Shown here: positions 9,218 through 17,441 of the stretch, in pieces
How the letters are laid out: each line of letters begins with the position of its first letter
Numbering within the stretch: the first letter of the stretch is position 1
Assembly: GCF_000611645.1 (NCBI RefSeq)
Contig: NW_014013160.1
Location: 9,009 to 26,714 of the forward strand
Reading direction: 5' to 3'
Source: Monoraphidium neglectum
Lineage: Eukaryota > Chlorophyta > Chlorophyceae > Sphaeropleales > Selenastraceae
DNA length: 17,706 bases
Notes under the pieces: generated by a model
Told to the model about the DNA's origin: nothing
The model's input: only the letters and a program-made list of their open reading frames with translations
The model's database searches: none
Translations under genes and position numbers: made by a program

Positions 9218-10025
9218 GCGCGCGCGTGCACGCGCACGCGCTGGCACCCGCTGAACCCCAGGTTGAGACGCTGAAGCTGGGTTGGTGCAAGATCGGCGGA
9301 GGCCCCGGGGCCAGGGCCCTGGCGGACCTCATCATGTACAACACAACACTGGCGCAGGTGGGCGCAGCGGCGCAGCACCACTCCACAGGAGGCCACCCCC
9401 CCCGGGTGTCCTAGGTGCAGCTCGACGGCCAGGCGCGTGCCGTGCTCAGCTGCCCTGCCTGGCTGGCAGGCCGCCTCACCCTCTCCTGGCCCCTCATTCT
9501 GCCCGTCCTGCAAACCGCCGCAGCTGGACCTGCGTGGCAATGCTCTGGGCAACGACGGGGCCATCCTCATCGGCCGCGGGCTGCGCGCCCACGAGAACAA
9601 GCGGCTGGCTGAGCTGGACCTGGGGTACAACGAGATCAAGGACGACGGGGCCTGCGCGCTGGCACAGGTTGGGAGGGGGGTTGATCGTGTCGGGTGTGTA
9701 GCGCGGGGTCGTTTGGCATCTGAGCGAAGGGCCGGGATGGGGCCTTCAGCTGGGCACATGAAAGGGACTGCTAGCCACCTGCAGATGGGCGCAGGCCACT
9801 GGACACCATGCTCCTTTCCGACATGTGGCCTCGGCCCGCAATCTACAACCCTGGAACCTGCCATCCCCCTCGGCCCAGGCGCTCAAGGCCAACGCGGAGG
9901 GCGCTGTCAAGGAGCTGCGGCTCAACGCCAACTACATCACTCGATTCGGCCAGGTGGCGCTGAGTGAGGCGGTGGACATGGTGTATGAGATGGCTGGGGG
10001 CCGCACCACCACTGTCAGCTTCTGA
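6320..10025 (+). CDS. Polyglutamine, single-membrane-span protein with ribonuclease-inhibitor-type LRRs, possibly plastid-targeted
   Basis: Seven exons: 6320-7359, 7658-7877, 8257-8435, 8819-8990, 9262-9357, 9524-9667, 9879-10025, giving 665 residues. Residues 1-50 are basic and Ser/Arg-rich with few acids and end in SVQCSARSGKKK, like an algal plastid transit peptide (a prediction). Residues 71-80 are Ala-rich and 83-150 Gln-rich. One hydrophobic span is at about 166-184 (TPVFMGVLLATAAALLLAY). From about 233 to 640 there are 14-15 LRRs, mostly exactly 28 residues, of the form LxxLDLxxNxIGDxGAxALAxAL, as in RanGAP and NLRC3-like proteins. No NACHT, kinase or GTPase-activating domain is seen, so it is probably a protein-binding scaffold; function unknown. 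Every splice junction falls in frame within a repeat; the first rejoins LDL and SGN. ATGs at 6344 and 6356 are alternative starts. Introns 2, 3 and 4 hold GT/CA microsatellites. Confidence 0.88.
6562..6765 (+). repeat. CAG/CAA repeat region encoding polyglutamine
   Basis: Clusters of CAG with occasional CAA and GAA codons cover 6562-6665 and about 6748-6765. They encode the Gln-rich segment (residues 83-150) between the presumed transit peptide and the membrane span. Such tracts are common in chlorophyte proteins, and their length often varies between strains. Confidence 0.9.
7968..8070 (+). repeat. GT-rich microsatellite in intron 2 of the LRR gene
   Basis: Interrupted (TG)n/(GT)n runs occupy the middle of the intron 7878-8256 on the coding strand, with a short run of CACA at its right end (about 8050-8066). 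The transcript therefore carries a UG-rich stretch complementary to the CA-rich stretches in the next two introns. Confidence 0.9.
8697..8810 (+). repeat. CA-rich microsatellite in intron 3 of the LRR gene
   Basis: Interrupted (CA)n with CAGACACA units fills the 3' third of the intron 8436-8818 and runs almost to the acceptor CTCCAG. It replaces the usual pyrimidine-rich tract and is complementary to the UG-rich stretch in intron 2. Confidence 0.9.
9133..9240. repeat. 108-bp perfectly alternating pyrimidine-purine tract
   Basis: The tract alternates pyrimidine and purine without a break for 108 bases: mixed CG/TG/CA steps, a CG run, (CA)18 at 9167-9202, (CG)12 at 9203-9226, then mixed steps. 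It lies in intron 4 (8991-9261) of the LRR gene and ends about 20 bp before the acceptor. Alternating CG and CA of this length is the classic sequence that adopts left-handed Z-DNA under negative supercoiling. Confidence 0.95.
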
Positions 10026-12123
10026 TTTCTGGTGGCCGGACGAGCAAAAGTACAATGTATGGCCCATTCTGCCATCCTGCGTACGCATGTCTCAACCCGC
10101 AGTCGTGCGTTTGCAGTGGGATATCTTCATCATGAGTGTGATGCTTGTTTGTCTATGAAAGACAAACAGGTGTACGAACTATACAAATAATCCTGTATGT
10201 GTACAGTCGTAAACATATGGGGCCCTGAATGCACTCAAGTACAGCACCCAAACTCTCTTTGAAATGCAAAAGGTGCAGCGCTGCCATGTCATTTTCCGGC
10301 TGAAAAAGTTGTAGACCCAGCTCCCTGGATCTTGGCTATGGCAGAAAATTTATATAGCAGGTTGGAGGAGGGCCCCTGGCAGCATGTGAGCGGCAGCAGC
10401 ATATAAGCTCGGGCGATGCTGACGGCGGCTACTGCTTCAAGCGCACGTTGTGCTTGCCCTGATTTCTATCTTGAGCGTTCGGCTACATATTTGCATATTG
10501 AAAATCAAGCTCTGTATGTAGAACGACGAACGCGCTGCCCGTCTAAGGTCTTACATCCTGGCGGCGGCTGCTAGTGCACGGCCTGGCGGCTGCTGGCGCT
10601 GCGCTGCCACGGCGCACCGCCCAGCACCACCATTATGATGTTTCGCAATAACAATTTTTCTTCATGAGACATTTCGTTCGCGTACCTCATAGTCTCGTAC
10701 CTATCTGACTTGAAACACGGCACTGCCAACCGTGACAACGGCGCAAGTCCCCGGTCGTATCAATCCCAGCCATGCCTGAAAACGTGAACTCACTCTCTTG
10801 TTTTGCGTGTTGCTGACGGTGCCACCCGCCCCTGGTCAACTTGGCGCATCGGCCGTCCACTACGCGCACACACCGTCGTCCATGTCCAACGCTTGGTGCA
10901 ACTGGACCTGTCCATAGAGACTGCATGCTATGTGAGGCTGTGATGCATCGGCCCCTTATCATGCCCGTCACAAATACTTGGTTTTACGGCTCAGGCGGGT
11001 GCAGCGCAAGCACAGATATGATTCGGCACCGCCAGGTTGCGTCGAGCATCGACAGCTCCCCCGTGGCCGTGCGTGCCGCCTTGACCACACAGCAAATTAT
11101 AAGTGGGTGCAGCGCAACATACTCCAGGAGCGTTACGCAGAAGAAGGCAACAAAGCTGCACTACTCCGTGGCTTTTTCAATGCAGCATTGTTGACCAGGC
11201 AAGGACCTGCTGATGGGGCAGGCGATTCCGGCAGCCTCAAGCGTATAAATGTGGAGGGGCCTCGCAACATGCGGCGCACATCAACATCCCGGTCTGGTTG
11301 CATGCCACCTAAGCTCAGCACATGAATCCTTGCACACTGCGCATGGTCTTGGCACCACCAGACGGTTGAGGTCATGTTGCTCCCTTGAATATCCCAGTCA
11401 CGCCCATTCACAAAGGGCCCTGGTGCTGTCGCACGCATGTGCATCTCGCATCATGTGTCCTGAGGGCGCGCAGTATCATGGGTCTGCACACGGCTTACAG
11501 TCCACTTCGTGGCAAGTGAGGTGACTTGTGAGCGCCGTGGGCCCGTCAAGTGCTTGTTTGAACCTTGGGGCGGCTGGTGCTGCTACAGCTACCAGCCTGC
11601 CCGTGTAGAAGTTGCTTCAAAACCTACCATACGCATGGAATTGTGTGTGCTGCCCCTGCTCGTGTGAAAGGTGAAGATGTGAGATACTGCCCCTCACAGG
11701 ATAGAGCCCCACACACCGGTGTATGTGCCTACCAAGGGGCGGCCAATGAAAACGGCTGCAAACAGCCTCGTCACATCATGCACAGAAGCAACTGCCCAGC
11801 CATGCAGGGTCCTGGCATCGGAGCCATGGTCTGCGACAGGTGAGTGCACGAGTGAGGAGGGCTGGCCAGCGGTGACGGGCGGCCATATGATACCTGCTGC
11901 CCATTCGCGCCTTGATGTGGTACGCAGCCCTTTAAATTCTCTCGTCGTTCCTTCTGTCACGCGCAGTGTAGCGTTTTGCCGATTGGCGTGTCAGAGGCAC
12001 CAGTGTGGCATCAGGGGAAGCATCCCGCCCTCTCTCGCCAGCTTTGGCCATCAAGGTCCATGGAACACTTGTTATCAAAGTCCTGACGTGACAGAGGCGC
12101 TGCCGCAAAAAGCTTCGCGGGCC
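10026..12123. other. Intergenic region, about 2.1 kb, no recognisable gene
   Basis: Open frames here are short, overlap on both strands, lack the high GC3 of the real exons and show no known domain. It should contain the 3' UTR of the LRR gene and the promoter of the VTT gene. Visible items: a 3' hairpin at 10144-10170; an AT-richer stretch around 10130-10360 with TATA-like TTTATATAG (10349-10357) and TATAAG (about 10402-10407); GGGTGCAGCGCAA repeated at 10997-11009 and 11105-11117; CCAAT at about 11743-11747 and ATTGG at 11982-11986. The frame of the VTT start codon stays open upstream to 11719, but I treat this as 5' UTR. No tRNA or snRNA pattern was found by eye. Confidence 0.6.
10144..10170 (+). 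terminator. Stem-loop in the 3' UTR of the LRR gene
   Basis: CTTGTTTGTCT pairs with AGACAAACAGG as an 11-bp stem with one G-T wobble around the 5-nt loop ATGAA. It lies about 120 bases after the stop codon at 10025. No canonical TGTAA poly(A) signal follows nearby, so the hairpin might help 3' end formation or stability. That role is a guess from position; it is not a bacterial-type terminator. Confidence 0.4.
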
Positions 12124-14446
12124 ATGGGGGGGAATATGGAGAATTCTGGGAAGCGATTCAAGGGCTCCGGCCTAGCTCCGCCATTCGATAAGGGAGGTGA
12201 CGGCACAGATAAGCAGCGGCGTCCCCGCAGCAGCTGGGCCCTCCGCGGTGAGCACCGTGCAGTGCAGTGTGCGCTTCGCTGCTCGTGCTGCTGTCTCTGC
12301 TTGTGCGTCCCTCTCGCGCTTCGGCCGCTCGTGTGCGCGCCCGTGCCGCACATCGCACCCCGACCACACAAGCATGCATTTGCCCCACGTCCGCGTCCCG
12401 CAGCCCTGGTTGCCCTTGTGTTGTTGGTGCTGCTGTTGGTTGCGTACCAAGCCGCGGACCGGCGCCGCCTGTCGGCCCTCGTGCACTGGGTGGACTCCCA
12501 CCGCACGAAAGGCGCCGTGGCCCTGATCGCGATCCAGATCACCTTCACCAGTGAGCAGCGACGGCGCGGGGGCGCGCTCCCAGGGGGAGCCGGGGTGGGC
12601 GACGACGCGCCCTGCGGGCGCAGCGGACGGCCTGATATGTGACGCTTGCTCCAGGTGACCACGATGTGGGCCCCGCGCGCAGTGTCCGCCTTGGTGCCTT
12701 GTTACGCAGACTCACACACACGATACTCCTCACTCGCGCTGCCCCTTACGCTCAGTCTGCCTGATCCCTACGGGAGTGCTGGCCGTGGCCGCGGGCGCGC
12801 TCTTTGGCTTTGGGCGCGGCATGATGCTGGTGTGGTCGGCCTGCGTCGTGGGGGAGACCCTGGCCTTCGCCCTGGGCCGCCACCTGTTCCGCGCCTACAT
12901 AGAGCGCGTCTCAGCGGCCTGGCCCACCTGGGTGGCGATGGAGGCAGCGGTGAGCCTCACCGCCCCTTGAGTGGGCGTGTGTGGGCTGCAGCGGCTGCTT
13001 AGGAGGAGCATTGGCCCCCGTGTCCAGCGAGGCGCCCTGTTTGGTTACGCGCCGTCCGCTGCGCGGCCGCGCTCCATGCAGCTGCCTTCTTCCTGCGGCC
13101 AGTTGTTGGCTGCCGCGTGAGCGTGGGCTGCAGCTCATCATCACGCGATTTGCTGCTCGCCTCATGCCCCCGAACCCTTCACACCTCCGCCCACCCGACC
13201 CCTTTGCACGCACGTCGCCCTCAACCTCCCCCCCGCAAAACCCCAGCTGCGCGAGGACGGGTGGAAGCTGGTGCTGCTGCTGCGCTGCTGCCCCGCGTCG
13301 CCCTTCACGCTGCTCAACTACGCCCTGGGCTCCACCAGCCTGCCCTTCTCCCACTTCTTCTGGCCCTCGGTGTTTGGCATCGCCCCCGGGATTGCGCTCT
13401 ACGTGTGGGGCGGCAACCTGCTCAAGGACCTGTCGGACGTGGCCAACGCAGAGGGCGCCATCGCCAGCGCCACGCCGCCGCAGGGTAAGGGCCACGCACC
13501 TGCAAGGGCATGGCGCGTTGGGCAAGGGTGGAGTACGGTTGAAGGAGCAAGCTGAGCTGCGCTTGGGAGCCTGGAGGCCCCAGTGGCTGCCAAGGTTGCG
13601 GCTTGAATGCCAAGCGCCCGCCACAAGGCGGCGCCGCCTTCGTGTCTGACGCCGCCCTCGCACTGCGGCTGCATGCCCCCTCTGCCTTCCTGCCCGCGCG
13701 CTCACGCTGCAGCGCGCATCGCGTTTGCGGTGATATCTGGCCTGACGGCGGTGCTGGTGCTGGTGGGGTCGGCGGTCTACACGAAGCGCGCGCTGACAAA
13801 GCGGCTGGCGCGGGTGGAGGGCGGCGGCGTGGACGGCGATGCAGAGCTGGTGCGGGCGCTGAGGCTGGGGTTCGCGGTGGCGGGGGGTGCCAGGGTCACG
13901 GGTGGTTGGTGGCCACGGAGCCGGACGTGGCTGCGCCGCGCCGCTGCCATGTAGCATCATGTACGGCTCACATGGTTGGTTCTGAAGGGCAATGGGGACG
14001 CAGCCGCACCAGGTTTGGCACTCTCATCTGATTCAACTGACTCCTGCCCCTGCCGCCGCCTGCCTCAGGGCCGCCAGGGCAGCGACGACTGCCGCAAGCC
14101 GCTGCTGTGCGCGGCCGATGCGCGGCCGGGCATGGCACAGCGCGGCCCGGGCGCGGGCCGCGTGCGGTATGTGGCGACACCCCCGCCCCAGGTGCCGGCG
14201 CCGGCGACCCCGCCGCAGCAGGCGTCCCAGCAGCAGCAGCAACCGGAGCAGCTGTTGCAGCAGCTCTCGCAGCAACAGCAGCAGCTCGCGCAGCAGCTGT
14301 CGCAACAGCAGCAGCTCGCGCAGCAGCATCTGCAACAGCAGGTGCACATGTCAATGCAGCAGCGCAACCATTCGGCGCCGGCCACGATGCATCAGCGGCC
14401 CGCTTCGCAGCCGCACGTGCCAAGTTTGATCAGCAGCATTGTGTGA
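12124..14446 (+). CDS. VTT-domain (TVP38/TMEM64/DedA-like, SNARE-associated) membrane protein with glutamine-rich tail
   Basis: Six exons: 12124-12247, 12404-12550, 12756-12949, 13247-13484, 13713-13849, 14069-14446, giving 405 residues. Residues 43-57 are a first membrane span (LVALVLLVLLLVAYQ). The VTT domain covers about 78-220: LIPTGVLAVAAGALFGFG, ETLAFALGRHLFR, LVLLLRCCPASPFTLLNYAL and FGIAPGIALYVWGGNLL match the family's glycine-rich re-entrant segment, the GR motif and the R-x2-P...P...NYALG motif. A last span is near 236-255 (RIAFAVISGLTAVLVLVG). Eukaryotic members act in Golgi/ER trafficking and lipid homeostasis; several VTT proteins are lipid scramblases, which I infer only by family. 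The start is the first ATG in a good context (GCCATGG). The tail 281-405 is Gln-rich with a near-perfect decapeptide repeat and is unusual for the family. The last donor (13850, GTGCGG) is the least certain; others slightly downstream also keep frame. Confidence 0.9.
14231..14341 (+). repeat. CAG/CAA repeats with a 30-bp tandem unit in the VTT gene
   Basis: A 24-base block encoding QQQQLAQQ occurs identically at 14273-14296 and 14303-14326, a period of 30 bp or 10 codons, within a longer CAG/CAA-rich stretch. It encodes the Gln-rich C-terminal tail. Identity at the DNA level, not only the protein level, points to recent slippage or duplication. Confidence 0.9.
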
Positions 14447-14600
14447 CCTGGGGGGTGACTATTTGCAAATTCCTTGACTGCAGTCCTCGCTTTACCTCCT
14501 CAGCTATTCCATCACCTCAGCATAACAACTGCTAGCCCAAAATGATCAGCGCATTGGCCTGTGTATGCATCATGGAAGATGCTGTATTGACCCGTTCTGG

Positions 14601-14605
14601 TGTAA
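14601..14605 (+). terminator. Chlorophyte-type poly(A) signal TGTAA for the VTT gene
   Basis: TGTAA lies about 155 bases after the stop codon at 14446. TGTAA is the dominant near-upstream polyadenylation element in chlorophyte algae, so cleavage would be expected 10-20 bases downstream. Five bases alone are weak, but the position is typical. Confidence 0.5.
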
Positions 14606-15655
14606 GTAACCGTTTGTTGCAGTAAGTGCGATGGCACATCCCAGGCTGGTGAGCATGGTGGAGGGCCACCCCAGCAGGACAATTATTTGCGGGTTTGCTG
14701 CTGGCCCTGGACTCCGTCAGCAAGACGGGGCTGCCCCGGCTAGCGTGAAAGGCTGGACCGGCATGACGCCCTCCGATCCACAAGCTGAGGAAGCTGCGAT
14801 GCAGCTGTCCACAAGCCAGCCGATCATATGCCCGCCTTTCCAGCACACGGCTCGAATTACAAGCCTTCCGCTGCATCAGACGCACGGGCAATTGCCCCAG
14901 CACTAACGACCTGCAATGCAAGCGTGCGCGGCCAGGTAAGGCCGTTGCATAAAACCGCTGCTTGGGCGGAGGCAACCGCAGTGAATGACCTCAAACCGGG
15001 CCTAAAACAGCGTAAAGGAGGCGCGCATTGGCGACGCATCGACGCTAGCCCGCAACGCGCAATGTGAAGTGCTGGTATACAGGTGTTGAATGGATGGCAC
15101 GTGTCATGGCCAAGTGGGCACATGGCTGGTGGCAGGTGCAGCTCAGGCAGCCGCAGCAGGGCGCAGCGCAGGGGTCCGCACGCATTGCAGCACTTTGGCC
15201 GCTCCACCGATTCAAAGATAGGGACCTGCCAGGGCAAGGAGAGGCCCGCACCCAAAGCGCCCACAAAGCGGGTATGCAGGCCGTCAGGTGGAGGAGCAAT
15301 GCCAGCCAGACGTGAACGTTGGGTTTCGGCGGCACGTGCAGGGCGTCGCCGCTGCTGGCCGCCAGGCGGCCCTCGCGTCACAGGCGTAGCAGCCCCGAGT
15401 TTCGACAGGCCCTGGGCGATTGGCGGGTGCGCGCAGGCAGCAGCTACACGTACGCGTTGTTGTGTTTGTGTTGTACACGGCGCTCGCTCCAGCCTTGGGG
15501 CGCTGGTCCCTCGGGCAGGCGGCCAGCAGGCCTGTGGTGCAGGTTTGTGTGCGCCTAGGCCGGTGGAATGGCGTAATGCCGGCCAGCGCGCTCTCACCCG
15601 CCACGATGTTGACCCTTCCCTCCCCACACCCTGCAACAAATGAGGTGCGGGGAGC

Positions 15656-15678
15656 GGGTGGCACCACGAGTGCCACCC
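15656..15678. repeat. Perfect 9-bp inverted repeat (hairpin)
   Basis: GGGTGGCAC and GTGCCACCC flank the 5-base loop CACGA. It lies in the convergent intergenic region, about 570 bases past the cystinosin stop codon. No function is known. Confidence 0.7.
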
Positions 15679-16061
15679 CAGATTCTCCAACCAGCGCCAC
15701 CCCGATCCCACAAGCAAGGACAATGGTTAAGTTGGGGGATCAGGGGTGGCGGTGCCGTGCCGCTGGGCGGGCCCGATGCAGCCAGGGCGCCCCACGGGGC
15801 CACGGACACTCATGCCTTCGCTCGCTCTTCTCAACGCGTGGTGTGCCCCAAAGATTGGACCGCCCCCAAGCCCACAATCAGGGAGTCTCTTTCCGTTCTA
15901 GGGCGGTGTGGAGGAACCTGCAGCGCAGCTGCCGCCCTACGCGCGTGCAGGCACGGCTCAAATTGGGCCGCTTGGACACGCACAAACACCAAATACAAGG
16001 ATGATGCTTCTTCGCTCGCTAAGGGAAGGATAGGGGTGATGGTACAGCGGGGAGGGCGGGT

Positions 16062-16084
16062 GCGGGGCGCGAGGGGCGCCCCGC
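16062..16084. repeat. Perfect 9-bp GC-only hairpin beyond the cystinosin stop
   Basis: GCGGGGCGC and GCGCCCCGC flank a 5-base loop (GAGGG on the plus strand). It lies about 160 bases past the cystinosin stop codon, in its presumed 3' UTR. The stem is all G-C and should be very stable in RNA. It may affect 3' end formation, but this is only inferred. Confidence 0.65.
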
Positions 16085-16242
16085 CTGCTCCGCATCAACC
16101 ACGCCTGCTCTTTCGCAATCACGCGCACGCCAATCAGTTCAGGACACGAATCAAGCTGCATGCAACGGCGTCTACAACTGACTGGGTGGTCCGCGCGTGC
16201 GGACGCGCGCCTTGCTCGGCCATCGTATGATGCGCAGCCAAC

Positions 16243-17441
16243 TCAGGGCTGCGGTTTGGCACCCTTGACTGTGGTGCGCACACGCTCCGCAAACGCCCTG
16301 ACGCCGGAGCGGCGCCGCGGCTGCTCGCGTCCGCGCTCCGCCGCGACCGGCACGGTCGCGACCACCTGCGCTTGCGCGCCGCCGGCGCGGCCGGCCTCGC
16401 CGGCGCCGGCGCCAGGTGGCGAGGTGGACGTCGGACTGTCGTCCTTGTAGAGCACGTAGTGCTGCAGGACAAAGATGACATCATACCTGGGTTGAGGGGG
16501 CGCGAGAATGGGTGTGTGCGGGTGGGTGAGGGGCAGGCGTGCCCAGGGCCAGGCAAAGGCCAGGCGGCTTCCCTTGGGCGACGCAGCACGCACCCCTCCG
16601 ACAACGCCAGCGGCGTTGCCGCGCCGCGCCGCGCAACCGCCCTGCTCGGCCGCCCCTGGTGCGTCCTGCCCGTTTGTGCGCGGAGCGAAGCGGAGCGGTC
16701 CGCCGTGGGCCTCACCCTATGCTGAGGGCCGCGATCCAGAGCTTTGCGGGGTTTCCCGCAATGACCGACATGTCGTGGCGCGCCGCCGCGTCAAACAGCA
16801 CCTGGCCAAAGCTGAGGGAGCCGCCCGCCAGGTCCAGCAGCACGTTGGTGAGGCTCCAGCCCCCGGTGGAGCGGCGCTGGTGGTTGTGCAGCACCTGGGG
16901 CGTGTCTGGGGGCAGAGGGGTGACACGGGCCGGGGGGGCGCAGGCGCCGGGGCGGGCTGTGGGTGCAGCCGTGAATGTGGGCGCGAGCGGCAAGACAGCG
17001 GCTCGGCAGCGCTTGGGCCGCGGGCGCGCTGGTGCGAATTGGGGAAATCGAGATTGCCGGACGGTGACGGCAGCGCTCCAACTGCCTCGCCCCTCTTCCC
17101 CTCAAAGGCCAGCCGCGCGGGCGCACTCACACTTGACCATGGTGCAGCAGACCTTGATGCTGCCCAGCAGCAGCAGCAGCGGCATCCACGACGCGCAGTC
17201 GTACACGTCGCACGTCGCGCCGATCTGGGCCACGGCCCCGCAGCACGCCAGCGCCGCGGCGCCGCAAGCCGCGGCCGCGAGGGGGCTGAGGCCGCTGTCC
17301 TCCGGGCGGCGCATGGTGACGTACTGCCAGGACACCAGCAGCGTGGCCAGCACCGCGTGGCCCGCAAATGCAAAGTCGGCGGCGCTCACGTCGGGGGCGG
17401 CGCCGCCGTGCAGCGCCGCGTACGACGAGCGCACGTCGTCG
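16243..17441 (-). CDS. CTNS: Cystinosin (PQ-loop lysosomal/vacuolar cystine-proton symporter), 5' part outside the window
   Basis: Exons, minus strand: 17441-17131, 16905-16716, 16486-16243 (stop), giving 247 residues plus a split codon. Cystinosin exports cystine from lysosomes or vacuoles together with a proton. SAADFAFAGHAVLATLL matches the human NDVFFSLHAV segment. SIKVCCTMVKYTPQVLHNH is the IK...KY.PQ second PQ-loop motif, rebuilt exactly across the first junction (T|AC makes the Tyr). RRSTGGWSLTNVLLDLAGGS matches human KSTEGWSIGNVLLDFTGGS and keeps the Asp equivalent to human Asp305, linked to proton coupling. DVIFVLQHYVLYK matches the last helix. Five of the usual seven membrane spans are visible. 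The first spans and first PQ loop must lie upstream; a possible donor (GAG|GTGCGTGAG) at 17697-17696 may end the previous exon. The 66-residue C-tail is Ala/Gly/Arg-rich and lacks the human GYDQL sorting signal. An ATG at 17458 could start a shorter protein, but this is less likely. Confidence 0.92.

Larger units (their letters stand above)
14447..16242. other. Convergent intergenic region with 3' UTRs, no recognisable gene
   Basis: The VTT gene ends at its left and the cystinosin gene, on the other strand, at its right. About 1.8 kb has no supported coding sequence. The longest frame (14857-15723, minus) is rich in Trp, Cys and Arg, has no domain and overlaps other frames, as expected by chance in GC-rich DNA. 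Poly(A)-type TGTAA signals occur at 14601-14605 (plus) and 14861-14857 (minus). Two perfect 9-bp hairpins lie at 15656-15678 and 16062-16084. Confidence 0.6.

Noticed and set aside
8697..9240. CRISPR-like or transposon-related repeats
   Set aside because: The repeats are simple dinucleotide microsatellites within introns, with no spacers, terminal inverted repeats or target-site duplications.
10349..10407. TATA-like boxes suggesting a small RNA gene
   Set aside because: No snRNA, tRNA or snoRNA signature could be recognised downstream; AT-rich 3' flanking sequence is enough to explain them.
10997..11117. 13-bp direct repeat GGGTGCAGCGCAA, 108 bp apart, as possible transposon ends
   Set aside because: The repeat is short and direct, the sequence between copies shows no further duplication or coding content, and no target-site duplication is visible.
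10978..11325. Plus-strand frame containing KWVQRNILQERYAEEGNKAA
   Set aside because: The stretch reads like a plausible helix, but codon use is not GC3-rich like the real exons, no family is recognised, and no consistent splice partners were found. It could be a fragment of an old gene or chance.
11719..12123. In-frame N-terminal extension of the VTT protein
   Set aside because: The frame is open upstream of 12124, but composition differs from the coding exons and the ATG at 12124 has a good context (GCCATGG). Treated as 5' UTR.
14857..15723. 288-residue open frame on the minus strand in the convergent intergenic region
   Set aside because: No domain, Trp/Cys/Arg/Pro-rich composition, overlapped by equally long frames on the other strand, and typical of chance frames in GC-rich DNA.
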